From Lachnospiraceae bacterium (GTDB lineage: Bacteria > Bacillota > Clostridia > Lachnospirales > Lachnospiraceae), in NCBI GenBank assembly GCA_022845955.1, contig AP025576.1, forward strand, positions 310,001 to 374,000: a stretch of 64,000 nt of DNA. Direction: 5' to 3'. The notes under the pieces were generated by a model, which was not told the DNA's origin, did no database searches, and worked only from the letters and a program-made list of their open reading frames with translations. The stretch's first letter is position 1, and each line of letters opens with the position of its first letter. Both the position numbers and the translations under genes were made by a program. Positions 17,898 to 27,300 of the stretch are shown piece by piece.

Positions 17898-18422
17898 ATG
17901 ACCATTTTCACAAATATTTTATTACTGGCCGCGTTAACGGCTTATCTGCTCATCGTAGGTTTCGTGTTTACCGGGCAGATGAATGACATTGTAAAAGGCT
18001 ACCGTTTCAGGCCCAAGGATGCGGTGCCGGATGATGATTATGAGGTCCTGATTGGCGGGGAAGGGGAACTGGCAATCCTGTTTGAAGAAAAGCTGAAAGA
18101 GAACGGTGTCAGCTGCCTGCGGATTCCCGAATTTGACGACAGGGCGAGGGAAGAGCTGATGGCGGTGTCCTCCCGCTGGCATGAGGTGGCGGGTGCGCCG
18201 GGAATGGCGGTGTTTGCCCTGGATGGTTCGGATTACCATAACCTTCTGCTGTGCGGTATGGCAAACCGTATGGCCGGGGCGGAGCAGTTGTATGGGATCT
18301 GCAATGAATCGGGAAACCGGGGGATTTTCCTGGAAAACCGCATACGGGTTCTGGAAAAGGCAGGGGCAACCCCGGAAGGGCTTTATCATCTGTTTATCAG
18401 ACAGTATGCCGGCAACGGATAA
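17898..18422 (+). CDS. Membrane-anchored RCK/TrkA-N-like protein
   Basis: A 174-residue protein not recognised as a named family. One N-terminal membrane helix (ILLLAALTAYLLIVGFVF) is followed by a cytoplasmic Rossmann-like region. The segment DDYEVLIGGEGELAILFEEKL resembles the Gly-rich nucleotide loop of RCK domains. GMAVFALDGSDYHNLLLCGM resembles the TrkA-N strand and helix that contain the conserved Asp-x-x-N-L pattern. GAGGAGG lies 10 bases before ATG 17898. It is the first gene of the potassium operon, 83 bp before the KtrB/TrkH gene, so a regulatory or assembly role in potassium uptake is likely. RCK kinship is inferred from motif shape only. Confidence 0.7.
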   Translation: MTIFTNILLLAALTAYLLIVGFVFTGQMNDIVKGYRFRPKDAVPDDDYEVLIGGEGELAILFEEKLKENGVSCLRIPEFDDRAREELMAVSSRWHEVAGAPGMAVFALDGSDYHNLLLCGMANRMAGAEQLYGICNESGNRGIFLENRIRVLEKAGATPEGLYHLFIRQYAGNG

Positions 18423-18505
18423 CTGCACGCCCTTAATCTCCGCCGTCATGTCCGAAGGGGAGGCGGCTCCCGGAAGAAATAAAGCAAAAGGAAAAGGATA
18501 AGGAA

Positions 18506-19855
18506 ATGTTTCATTATATCAGAAATAAATTGACACAAGCGCAGATTATTGCTTTGGGATATTTTCTGGTAATTGGTTTGGGGACGCTCGTCCTGATGCT
18601 TCCCATTGCCACGAAAAGCGGTGAGATGGCTACGCCCCTTACCGCTTTGTTTACGGCAACCAGCGCTACCTGCGTAACCGGGCTTGTTGTGGTGGACACG
18701 GCTTCCTACTGGAGTCTGTTCGGGCAGTGTGTGATTCTGCTTATGATACAGGTGGGCGGTTTGGGCTTTATGACCATCGGTGTATTGTTCGCCATGTTCC
18801 TGAATAAAAAGATATCCCTTAAGACAAGGGGAATCCTGCAGGAGAGTATGAATACCAGCCAGGTGGGCGGAGTGGTGCGCCTGGTGCGCAAGACACTTAT
18901 CGGTACGGCGTTGATTGAGCTGACCGGGGCATTGCTGCTTATGATCCGGTTTGTACCGGAGTTCGGAATCCTTCGGGGGATTTACTTCGGTATTTTCCAT
19001 GCGGTTTCCGCGTTCTGTAATGCGGGCTTCGATTTGATGGGGACCAGCAAAGGGCCTTATTCTTCCTTTACCGCCTATGCGGACGACACACTGATCAATG
19101 TCACGATCATGGCATTGATTGTGGTGGGCGGTATCGGGTTCTTTGTATGGGATGATATCTGCAGGAATAAATTTCATATTAAAAAATATAAGCTGCATAC
19201 CAAAATAGTTCTTTCCTGTACGGCAATACTTATAACAGGCGGCGCTCTTTTTATTTATCTGTTTGAAAAAGACGGCCTGATGGCAGGGATGTCCGGCAAG
19301 GAAATCGTACTTACCTCCGCATTCAGCTCCGTGACAGCAAGGACGGCAGGTTTTAATACCATAGATACGGCGGGCCTTACCACCAGTTCCAAAATGCTTA
19401 CCGTGCTCTTAATGTTCATCGGGGGAAGCCCCGGATCCACAGCGGGAGGTATTAAAACCACCACCATCGTGGTTCTTTTGATTTATGTATGGTCCAACCT
19501 CAGAGGGGCCAGAGGATGCAATATTTTTGAACGCAGGCTGGAGGACGATGCGGTGAGAAAAGCCAGCGACGTGGCGGTAATCAGCCTGTTTATGGCTATT
19601 GTGGCATCCATAGCCATACCCTATTTCCAGCCTCATCTTTTAATGGAGGATGTGGTGTTTGAGGTGTTCTCCGCTATCGGTACCGTAGGGATGTCCACGG
19701 GGATTACCCGGGATCTGAGCGCTGCCAGCCGTATTATCATTGTCCTCTTGATGTATTGCGGGCGGATTGGCAGCATGTCCTTTGCCCTGTCCTTTATGGA
19801 ACGGAAAAAAGTGGCCCCGGTGAAGCTGCCGGAAGAAAAAGTAATGATAGGATAA
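18506..19855 (+). CDS. ktrB: Potassium uptake channel subunit, KtrB/TrkH family
   Basis: Integral membrane ion-translocating subunit (449 residues). It shows the four-fold M1-P-M2 pattern of the TrkH/KtrB family with filter-like segments after pore helices: ATSATCVTGLVV, ISAFCNAGFDLM-type, SSVTARTAGFN, and FSAIGTVGMSTGI. The glycine at each filter is present. Length and the lack of extra N-terminal helices are closer to KtrB than to TrkH. AAAGGATAAGGA lies just before the ATG. It works with the RCK subunit encoded 9 bases downstream; NAD(H)/ATP/ADP or cyclic-di-AMP control of that subunit is known for the family. Confidence 0.93.
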   Translation: MFHYIRNKLTQAQIIALGYFLVIGLGTLVLMLPIATKSGEMATPLTALFTATSATCVTGLVVVDTASYWSLFGQCVILLMIQVGGLGFMTIGVLFAMFLNKKISLKTRGILQESMNTSQVGGVVRLVRKTLIGTALIELTGALLLMIRFVPEFGILRGIYFGIFHAVSAFCNAGFDLMGTSKGPYSSFTAYADDTLINVTIMALIVVGGIGFFVWDDICRNKFHIKKYKLHTKIVLSCTAILITGGALFIYLFEKDGLMAGMSGKEIVLTSAFSSVTARTAGFNTIDTAGLTTSSKMLTVLLMFIGGSPGSTAGGIKTTTIVVLLIYVWSNLRGARGCNIFERRLEDDAVRKASDVAVISLFMAIVASIAIPYFQPHLLMEDVVFEVFSAIGTVGMSTGITRDLSAASRIIIVLLMYCGRIGSMSFALSFMERKKVAPVKLPEEKVMIG

Positions 19856-19864
19856 AGGTTAACT

Positions 19865-20515
19865 ATGAAAACAGTACTGATTATAGGAATGGGACGGTTT
19901 GGGCAGCATTTGTGCCGTAAAATGCTGCAGTTGAATAATGAAGTCATGATTGTGGATCAAAGGGAGGAAGCCATGGAGGATCTGCTTCCTCTGGTTACCA
20001 ATGCCAAAATAGGGGACTGTACCAATGAAGAAGTGCTGCACAGCCTGGGGGTGGGAAATTTCGATCTCTGCTTTGTCTGTATCGGCACCAATTTCCAGAG
20101 CAGCCTGGAAATTACCAGCCTTTTGAAGGAGGCGGGGGCCAGGCATGTGATAAGTAAGGCGACCCGTGATATCCAGGCCAAATTCCTGCTCCGCAACGGC
20201 GCGGACGCGGTGGTTTATCCGGAAAAAGATATTGCGGAGAGGATAGCGGTCAGGTACTCCGCAGATAATGTATTCGATTACATTGAACTGGACGAGGAAT
20301 ATTCCATCTATGAAATTCCGCCTTTGCGGGAATGGGTGGGGAAAACCATCGGGGAAGTGGATTTCCGGGCCAGGCTGAACAGCAGCATCATAGGCACCAG
20401 GCTCAACGGAATCACCAGTTTTCTGCCGGGAGCCGACCATGTATTCCGGGCGGAAGAGCATCTGATGGTCATCGGAAAGAAAAAAGATATTGATAAAATT
20501 CTCAAACATCTATAA
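19865..20515 (+). CDS. ktrA: Potassium uptake regulatory subunit, KtrA/TrkA family
   Basis: Cytoplasmic ring-forming gating subunit (216 residues), a single RCK_N plus RCK_C domain as in KtrA, not the doubled TrkA. The nucleotide loop is VLIIGMGRFGQHLCRKM, with IVDQREE ending the second strand and GDCTNEEVL the next; SKATRDIQAKFLLRNGADAVVYPE leads into the C-terminal half, and the RCK_C domain ends the protein. It begins nine bases after ktrB. The RCK_C domain is the known binding site for cyclic di-AMP in some homologues. Confidence 0.93.
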   Translation: MKTVLIIGMGRFGQHLCRKMLQLNNEVMIVDQREEAMEDLLPLVTNAKIGDCTNEEVLHSLGVGNFDLCFVCIGTNFQSSLEITSLLKEAGARHVISKATRDIQAKFLLRNGADAVVYPEKDIAERIAVRYSADNVFDYIELDEEYSIYEIPPLREWVGKTIGEVDFRARLNSSIIGTRLNGITSFLPGADHVFRAEEHLMVIGKKKDIDKILKHL

Positions 20516-20587
20516 AATAAGGGGATAACGATAACTGGCGGAACCCTTTACAGGAGTTAATCCGCAGGAGGTTTGGGAGGATTTATT

Positions 20588-21709
20588 GTGAAAAAGAAAA
20601 TGGAAAGGTATTTCGGAATGCATCAAATCCGGTATGCCGGCCGGCTGGCCGGTATTATGCTCATTACCTCTCTGTTTTCTTTTTTGCTGCATTGGCTGGG
20701 GATAGGAAAGGAAAATATTCTGATGCTGTTTATTGTGGGGGTGCTTCTGGTGGCCTACTGCACGAACGGCTATCCGTATGGGGTGACCGCTTCGGTGGTG
20801 AGCGTGATGGTTTTTAATTATCTGTTCACGGAGCCGGTGCGGACTTTTTCTATTTCCAACCAGGATGATGTCATCCTTCTGCTCTTTTTCCTGGTGGCGG
20901 CATTGATTTCCTCCAATCTGACGGTCCGGTTCCGCAAGCAGGTGGAAGTTGCCCGGAAGAACGAGCAGCTGGCGGAGCAGCTGACCATGGAGCAGGAGCG
21001 GATTAAGTTCGCCATGGAAAAGGAACAGATGCGCAGCAATCTTCTGCGCAGTATCTCCCATGATCTGCGTACGCCTCTCACCGGTATTGCCGGGGCCAGC
21101 AGCCTGATAGCGGAGTCGGGGGACAAGATGGATCCGGACAGCATCATGAGCCTGGGAAAAGATATCAATGAACAGGCGGACTGGCTGATCCAGCTGGTGG
21201 AAAACATATTGAACATGACGAAAATCGACAGCGGTAAGCTGGTGGTGGAGAAGAAGCCGGAGGCCGTGGAGGATGTGATCACCAATGCCCTGGCTTATGT
21301 GAAGGGCAGAAGAAAGCTGCGCCGGGTGGAAATCGACATTCCTGAAGAAATGCTTCTGGTGGAAATGGACGGGAAAATGATTGTCCAGGTGCTGGTTAAT
21401 ATCTTGGATAATGCGATAAAGCATACCAGGGAGGACGGGGTTATACTCATTAAGGCCGAAACCGATGAAAAGGGTGTGTGGTTTTATGTGGAGGATAACG
21501 GGACAGGTATTGAAGCGGAAATAAAGGATCGGATATTTGATGAGTTTGTAACCTTCCGCCCGGTCAGCCGGGATACCGGAAAGGGGATAGGCCTGGGACT
21601 GGCTATCTGCAAAGCCATTGTGACCGCCCACGGCGGGCGCATTGAAGCCGCCAACAGGGAAGAAGGAGGCGCAAGCTTCCGGTTTTTCCTGCCCTTTGGA
21701 GCAAAATGA
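20588..21709 (+). CDS. KdpD-like sensor histidine kinase without the N-terminal KdpD and USP domains
   Basis: A 373-residue kinase. It begins with the DUF4118 four-helix membrane domain typical of KdpD (LHWLGIGKENILMLFIVGVL, VFNYLFTEPVRTF), then a coiled linker, HisKA box LLRSISHDLRTPLTGIAGASS, N-box IVQVLVNILDNAIKHT, and G-boxes EDNGTGIE and GKGIGLGLAICK. The Walker-type KdpD domain and universal stress domain are absent. GTG at 20588 is chosen because GGGAGG lies 7 bases upstream; the earlier TTG at 20573 sits too close to its own site. It follows ktrA by 72 bp and precedes its response regulator by 19 bp, so it probably tunes the Ktr operon. Confidence 0.87.
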   Translation: MKKKMERYFGMHQIRYAGRLAGIMLITSLFSFLLHWLGIGKENILMLFIVGVLLVAYCTNGYPYGVTASVVSVMVFNYLFTEPVRTFSISNQDDVILLLFFLVAALISSNLTVRFRKQVEVARKNEQLAEQLTMEQERIKFAMEKEQMRSNLLRSISHDLRTPLTGIAGASSLIAESGDKMDPDSIMSLGKDINEQADWLIQLVENILNMTKIDSGKLVVEKKPEAVEDVITNALAYVKGRRKLRRVEIDIPEEMLLVEMDGKMIVQVLVNILDNAIKHTREDGVILIKAETDEKGVWFYVEDNGTGIEAEIKDRIFDEFVTFRPVSRDTGKGIGLGLAICKAIVTAHGGRIEAANREEGGASFRFFLPFGAK

Positions 21710-21728
21710 ACGGAAAGGAAAACAGACC

Positions 21729-22433
21729 ATGGAAGGTATGGAAAAGGAAGTGACCGTCCTGATTGTGGAGGACGATAAATATATATCCAATTTTATCTGT
21801 ATGAGCCTGAAGCAGGAGGGTTATCATTATCTGAAGGCGGACACGGGAAGAGAGGCCATTGGCCTGAGCTATGCCAATAACCCGGATGTGGTGATTTTGG
21901 ATCTCGGCCTTCCGGATATGGATGGAATGGAAGTGATAGAGCATATCCGCAGCAATTCGGATAAGCCGATAATTGTGGTTTCCGCCAGACAGGAGGAGTC
22001 GGAAAAAATCAGGGCGCTGGATCTGGGAGCGGATGATTATGTGGTAAAGCCCTTTCATATGGGAGAGCTTCTGGCGCGCATCCGGGTAGCTATCCGGAAG
22101 GCGGAGCAGACCGGCGGCGGAAACGAGTTGGGGGAAAGCTTTGCATGCGATTACCTGTTAATCGATTTTGTGAAGCGTATGGTATTTATAGATGGAAAGG
22201 AAATCCATGTAACCCCTATTGAATATAAGCTTCTTACCCTTTTGGTGAGCAACCGGGGGAAGGTTCTGACTCATAATTATATCCAGAATAAGATATGGGG
22301 CTATGGAGAAGGCGGGGATCCCAACAGCCTGCGGGTGTTTATGGCAACCCTGCGCCGGAAAATAGAGAAGGATACCACCAATCCCCGGTTTATTATCACG
22401 GAGGTAGGGGTGGGCTACCGGTTTTCGGAATGA
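21729..22433 (+). CDS. KdpE-like OmpR-family response regulator
   Basis: A 234-residue regulator with receiver (VEDDKYISNF, phosphoacceptor Asp in VVILDLGLPDMDGME, Lys in DDYVVKPFHMGELL) and a winged-helix domain (HVTPIEYKLLTLLVSNRGKVLTHNYI split over the turn, then VFMATLRRKIEKD, VGVGYRF). The DLGLPDMDG signature is characteristic of KdpE-like regulators. ATG 21729 is preceded by GGAAAGGAAAAC. Likely targets are the ATCTTAA repeats upstream of the operon, by inference from position and spacing. Confidence 0.88.
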   Translation: MEGMEKEVTVLIVEDDKYISNFICMSLKQEGYHYLKADTGREAIGLSYANNPDVVILDLGLPDMDGMEVIEHIRSNSDKPIIVVSARQEESEKIRALDLGADDYVVKPFHMGELLARIRVAIRKAEQTGGGNELGESFACDYLLIDFVKRMVFIDGKEIHVTPIEYKLLTLLVSNRGKVLTHNYIQNKIWGYGEGGDPNSLRVFMATLRRKIEKDTTNPRFIITEVGVGYRFSE

Positions 22434-22479
22434 GAGACAGGCGCCGGGCAGCCGGAATGCTGCTATTAGGGGGAAGGGT

Positions 22480-23445
22480 ATGGAGAAGAAGCTGCTGGCG
22501 GATCTGGAAGAAAGCTATGGCCTGCGGTGCGGGGAGATAACCCCAGTTACGGGGGGCTGGTTAAATAAAAAATGGAAGGTAAGCAGCAGCAGGGGCACCT
22601 TACTGGTTAAACAATACAGCTATGAGCGGTTTACCCAAAAGCGGCTGGAGCAGATAGAATCGGCACTTTTGAGGCAAATCCTTCTGGAGGAAAACGGAAT
22701 CCCCTGCCCTCACATCCTGACCTGTCAGGGCCGTGCGATACGCTATGCGGATGCGGATACGGCATATATGGTCATGGATTACCGTACGGGGAAATCGGAG
22801 AACCGGGAAACGGTAACCGCGGATCAGATGGAGAGTCTGGGGAGCGTAAGCGCCCTCATGCGCAGGGAGTTCGCCAAACTGCCTCTTTCGGAGGTACAGG
22901 GATATCCCATCGACAGCCGAAAGTTTTACGGTTCCCTGTGGGATAATTTTTATGCCCGGGCGGCTGAACTGACGTCGGATACACCGGAGGAATATAAAAA
23001 GGCGGTATTGGGCCAGGAGATCATTCTGAAGCAGCTAACGCCCGCCTTTTTCGACAGGCTTTCCCGGGGAATTGCCCATGAGGATTTTACTCCTGACAAT
23101 ATGCTTTTCCATACCAGGGAGGTATCAGCTATCCTGGATTTTGACCGTAACCAATACGGGTTTATTTTACATGATATCGGCAGGGCTTTTCTTTCCTTTG
23201 CGTTAACGGAGGAAGGGATAGACAGAGGGAAGGTGGATGCCTTTTGGCGGGGTTATACCCAATATCTGCCGCTCACCGGGGAAGATATTGTGGATTCCCT
23301 GAAAATCGCCTGGTGCGTGGAAGTGCCGTGGTGGATTCAGGCGGCCGTTTTTTCCGGGGGAGAGGAGAAGATCATGCGCTTCAAGGAAGAAATCGTATGG
23401 GTGGAAAAGAACTGGTTTGAGCTGCCGGCTTTGCTCGGCCTCTGA
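22480..23445 (+). CDS. APH/homoserine-kinase-fold phosphotransferase
   Basis: A 321-residue cytoplasmic kinase-fold protein. Visible motifs are the ATP-site Lys (GTLLVKQYSYE), the catalytic loop GIAHEDFTPDNMLF (Asp base and metal-binding Asn) and the metal-binding Asp in ILDFDRNQYG, followed by DIGRAFLSFAL. This matches the aminoglycoside phosphotransferase superfamily, which includes CotS/YsxE spore proteins, homoserine and methylthioribose kinases. The substrate is not clear. Length and FYGSLWDNFY-type middle region are closest to the CotS-like/homoserine-kinase-like group in Clostridia. GGGGGAAGG precedes the ATG. It is 46 bp downstream of the KdpE-like gene and may be co-transcribed. Confidence 0.83.
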   Translation: MEKKLLADLEESYGLRCGEITPVTGGWLNKKWKVSSSRGTLLVKQYSYERFTQKRLEQIESALLRQILLEENGIPCPHILTCQGRAIRYADADTAYMVMDYRTGKSENRETVTADQMESLGSVSALMRREFAKLPLSEVQGYPIDSRKFYGSLWDNFYARAAELTSDTPEEYKKAVLGQEIILKQLTPAFFDRLSRGIAHEDFTPDNMLFHTREVSAILDFDRNQYGFILHDIGRAFLSFALTEEGIDRGKVDAFWRGYTQYLPLTGEDIVDSLKIAWCVEVPWWIQAAVFSGGEEKIMRFKEEIVWVEKNWFELPALLGL

Positions 23446-23460
23446 CGATAAGATACAAAG

Positions 23461-23494
23461 ATAATGGCATGGTACACTGGTACCATGCCATTAT
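23461..23494. terminator. Perfect 15-bp hairpin between convergent genes
   Basis: ATAATGGCATGGTAC (23461-23475) and its exact complement (23480-23494) enclose the loop ACTG. The hairpin overlaps the stop codon of the hydrolase gene on the minus strand and follows the kinase gene by 15 bases. Its AT-rich stem ends supply T/A on both exits, so it probably terminates both transcripts. Confidence 0.7.
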
Positions 23495-24303
23495 TCCCGG
23501 GCGGAAAGAAATTCCAGAACCCGGCTGTTAAAATCCTTTGCTTCCTCATAGACCATATGCCCCAGCTCAGGGTAAATTACCAGCTGGCTATGGGGGATGC
23601 CGGCAGCGACGGCGGGGACGGCCCGGGTGCCTACGATCCGGTCGTTTCCCCCGCCAATAACAAGTGTGGGGCAGGTGATCTTACCCAGCGCATCCAGCGA
23701 ATCATGGGTAAGGCAGGCGTTCGCCTGTATGAGGAAACGGGAAAAATCCTTTGGCTTGCCGATGAGGCCGAGGAAGGGGTAAAGCCGCCTGTATTTCTTC
23801 AGATATTCTTCGGAATAAGAGCGTTCCGCCGTATCAATAAGCAGATGCTTGTAATCCCCTTCCCGGGCCATCGTGATCCAGCGGCTGACCACGTTTTGGA
23901 GCGTTTTGTTCTGCCCCGGGGAAGTCACCGCTAATACCAGCTTTTCCACTGCTTCCGGGTAGTCGGCGGTCAGATGCTGGGCGATCATCCCGCCCTGGGA
24001 AATCCCTATCACCGCAGCGTCGGTAATCCCCAGCCGATCCATGGCTTCCTTCTGGTCCCGGGCCATGTCTTTTGTGGTATAACCCATTTCCATCCTGTTT
24101 TTCCGGCTGAAAACATATACCTTATAATCCCTGGCATATTCCCGGTACAGCATGGCAAAGGGGATAGCCGTTCCTTTTGCTGTTTTCAAACCGTTTCCCA
24201 GGCCGGGTATCATAATGAGGTTTTTTGGCCCGCTGCCGAAGGAGATATAATCCATTTGGGTACTGCCTATTGGTACAGAGCTGTTTCTGGCATGATAAAA
24301 CAT
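23491..24303 (-). CDS. Alpha/beta hydrolase
   Basis: A 270-residue alpha/beta-hydrolase-fold enzyme. The nucleophile elbow is GISQGG (Ser near residue 100), the acid is probably the Asp in GGGNDRIVG and the catalytic His lies in PELGHMVYEEA. MIPGLGNGLK provides the oxyanion region. There is no signal peptide. Substrate is unknown; similar proteins hydrolyse small esters or lactones. GGAGG lies 10 bases before the ATG on the minus strand. Its stop codon lies inside the convergent-gene hairpin. The LRR surface protein gene lies upstream, ending 65 bp before this ATG. Confidence 0.88.
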   Translation of the reverse strand: MFYHARNSSVPIGSTQMDYISFGSGPKNLIMIPGLGNGLKTAKGTAIPFAMLYREYARDYKVYVFSRKNRMEMGYTTKDMARDQKEAMDRLGITDAAVIGISQGGMIAQHLTADYPEAVEKLVLAVTSPGQNKTLQNVVSRWITMAREGDYKHLLIDTAERSYSEEYLKKYRRLYPFLGLIGKPKDFSRFLIQANACLTHDSLDALGKITCPTLVIGGGNDRIVGTRAVPAVAAGIPHSQLVIYPELGHMVYEEAKDFNSRVLEFLSARE

Positions 24304-24368
24304 GAGAATCTATCCTCCGTTTGTATTGGATATGGCTGTCCTTTTATCGTGCCTTGGAAAGCCGCCTG

Positions 24369-27300
24369 TTATTCCTGTTTCTTTTTAATAGAAAGCAGTA
24401 CCACAATGATTACCACTACGAGAACCAGCAGTACAAAGGATGCGACAAGGACGACGGCAATGGTTTTGTTTTCCGAAGTCTTTGTGATTTCCTGGGTGGT
24501 AAGATCCTTTGAGGGTGCGGTCTCCGGCGCTTCGGAGGATTCCTCCGCCGTTTCCGAAGGTGTTTCCGTTTCCGTTGCTTCTGTTTCGCTCTCCTCCTCC
24601 GTTTCTGTTTCGGTCCCTTTATCCTTGGAAGTGGGAGTATAGTTGGTATTATTGGAGGAAGGGGCGCTTATTTCCCACGAGTTACCGCCGCCGGAGTTGG
24701 AACTGCCGGAGGAGCCGGATCCGGAAGGGGCCGGAGGAGGCGTGGTCAGCGCGGCATTCACCTTGGCATACAATTCGCTCAGCAGGGACAGCGGATAATA
24801 AACGCGGCCTTTTTCGTAGGCGAGAGCCGTCTGCGCCGGTATCATGACCGGTTTCCCCCCGTCCCACCTTACGATCAGCGCCACCTTGGGATTCTCCCGA
24901 AGGGCGGCCATGACCGATTCCGGCATCTTATCGTAGGTTACCGCATTGACGTTTACCGTATCCCCCGCTTTTGCTTTTTTAATAAGACTCGTTACATTAT
25001 CCCAGAAGTCCTTTTCATAATCAGGGACATAGGTATTGGAGGAAGCGTTGTTGTCATCATGCTTCTTATCTGATGAGGAATTGTTCTGGTTGGAGGAATT
25101 GTGGGGATCCTCCGCTTTTTTTACATCCTGATAAAGGACGGTAAAAATGGAAAAACGCTCCGTGGTAACGGTTATGGTTTTGCCGCTGCTGTCCTTATTC
25201 GAAAGGATATCCGCATCGGTACGGGCTTTCCCTTCATTATGGATGGCAGCTACATAAAAGGTACGTTCATAGCCGGAGGCCGGGGCTTTGATACCCTTGG
25301 GAAGAGGAAATTTCATGGTAAGGGGAAAATCTGATTCCGTAAGGGTGAAGTTGTTAGTCGTACCTGATTGGGTGATTATCTTTTTTAAGTCAATACTATA
25401 ACTATCCGCAATGATGCCATCTTTTTTCTTTGCAAGTATCAGGTCCCTTTGCTGCGTACTTAAATTTATGTTACCGCTCACATTAATTTGTATGCTGAAG
25501 TTCGAAATCGTCCCGTCCTTCAACCCTTTGGCTTCATCCAAAGTCATACTGTCTAAAAGCGCCGTATAATCCGATATGCTGACAGGGCCTTTGTTGTCGA
25601 CGTCGAAGTCTATTTCAGAAAGCTTTGCGAAGGAACGGTAGAATGCAAGCAAAGTATCCTGAGACACGGAGGGAGTCCTGGTGGCGGACAGGGCTTCGTA
25701 CTGGATTTTGGCATCCAGATAGGCATCCCTCAGCTCCCTGTTTACAGACCCTTCTTTTATTTCAGGAAGGCTGCGGAACACCTGATTGATATCATCACTG
25801 TCCATTTGTTTAAAGGCGGCAGACAGCTTATGCTCCCGGGAATCCCCCGCAGGGACATTTTCTATTTTATACGTATTATCTTTCAGTTTACCCGTAATAT
25901 CCACACCGTCAAAGGTAACCGTTCCCAGCTTATAGCCGGGATCCGGAGTAAAGGTAAAAAGGAGATCCTTTCCTTTTTCCGCGGTAACGGTGCCGTCAGG
26001 GGTCACCTTCCCTTTTCCGCTGACCTCTGCCGAAACGGTATAAAGGGAAGCGGCAGTACTCTGAAGGGATACTTTACCGGTAACGGTAGTGTAATTGATG
26101 TTATCCTTTGGGGTAAAGGTCCAGGAATACTCATTTTTCCCCTCACGTATCGGCTGGTTTTCGTCCCATGCAATGGTACCCGGCGTGCTTCCCTCCCCAA
26201 GGCTCAGATCGGGCAGCGGCCCCTCTGCAGGAATGGTGCCGGATGACACTACGGGTTTTACCACGGAGGATGCCTGTCTGATTTTTACTTTGTACTCATG
26301 GCTTTCCTCATAAAAGGGTTCATTTTCCCCTTTCACAAAAGCTTGTACTTTAACCTTACATATAAAATCAGAGGCATTTGTGAATTCTATGGTGTTCTTA
26401 TCATAAACAGGTTCTTCATTCGTAATCCCGGTATTGTCTGTCCAACTCCAGGTATAGCAGAAAACAACGTCCCCGTTCCCGGCATCCTTATCTGCCTTGG
26501 CCAGGGGATGGCTGGCAGTAACGGTAAGCGCCGCCGGCGATTTATCATAAGTCTTGTCAATGCCGTTTCCAAAACGGATGACAGGCTGCTCCATGGATTT
26601 TTGGGCGATCAGCAGATTCCCTTCAACAAGAGAAGAAGGAGTTACCGGAACGGACCAGTCCTTATCCGTGCTCCATTTCCATGTATATTCCCCGCCGGAG
26701 GAAGAGACTGGCAATTTATAATTCTTATTCACCGTCCAGGACTTATTATCCTTAAGCATGTAGGTGAGCGGCATATGATACAGGGCGGCTCTGGGTGTAT
26801 CTATTACCGTACCGGCCTCATCCTGAAAAGAAAGGGTGAGAGGATAGGTGAGCTTGTCCCTGATGGAAAAAAGCTGTGAAAAAGTTTTATAAGACGCTTC
26901 GTCAGGACATATGGCGGCGATCAGTTTATTCATGCCGGCAAACGCATCGACACCGCTTTTGTTAAGGCTTTTGGGAAAATAGATATAGGAATACCCCGTG
27001 GAAGCAAAGGCATTATCCCCCACGGAAACAGGAGCCGATGGCAGGTGCAGGGAGCCGGTTAATCCGGTACAGCCCGCAAAAGCCCCGCTTCCAATCGTCT
27101 GGATAGACGTACCGGAAAAATCCAGATCCGTAAAAGTGACATTATATGCAGCATATTGGGAAGACGCAAATGCATTGGGTCCGATTCCCTTAACGGCAGT
27201 CCCTCCTACGGAGGCGGGAAGCTTCAAAGACATTTTGGTTTGCCCCGCATCGGCCAATTCCTGAAGATATTCCGGATTGACCCCTGTAATCATACCATTG

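Noticed and set aside
20510..21790. 426-codon open frame opposite the KdpD-like kinase
   Set aside because: It is the antisense shadow of a well-supported histidine kinase, with no ribosome site or recognisable domain.
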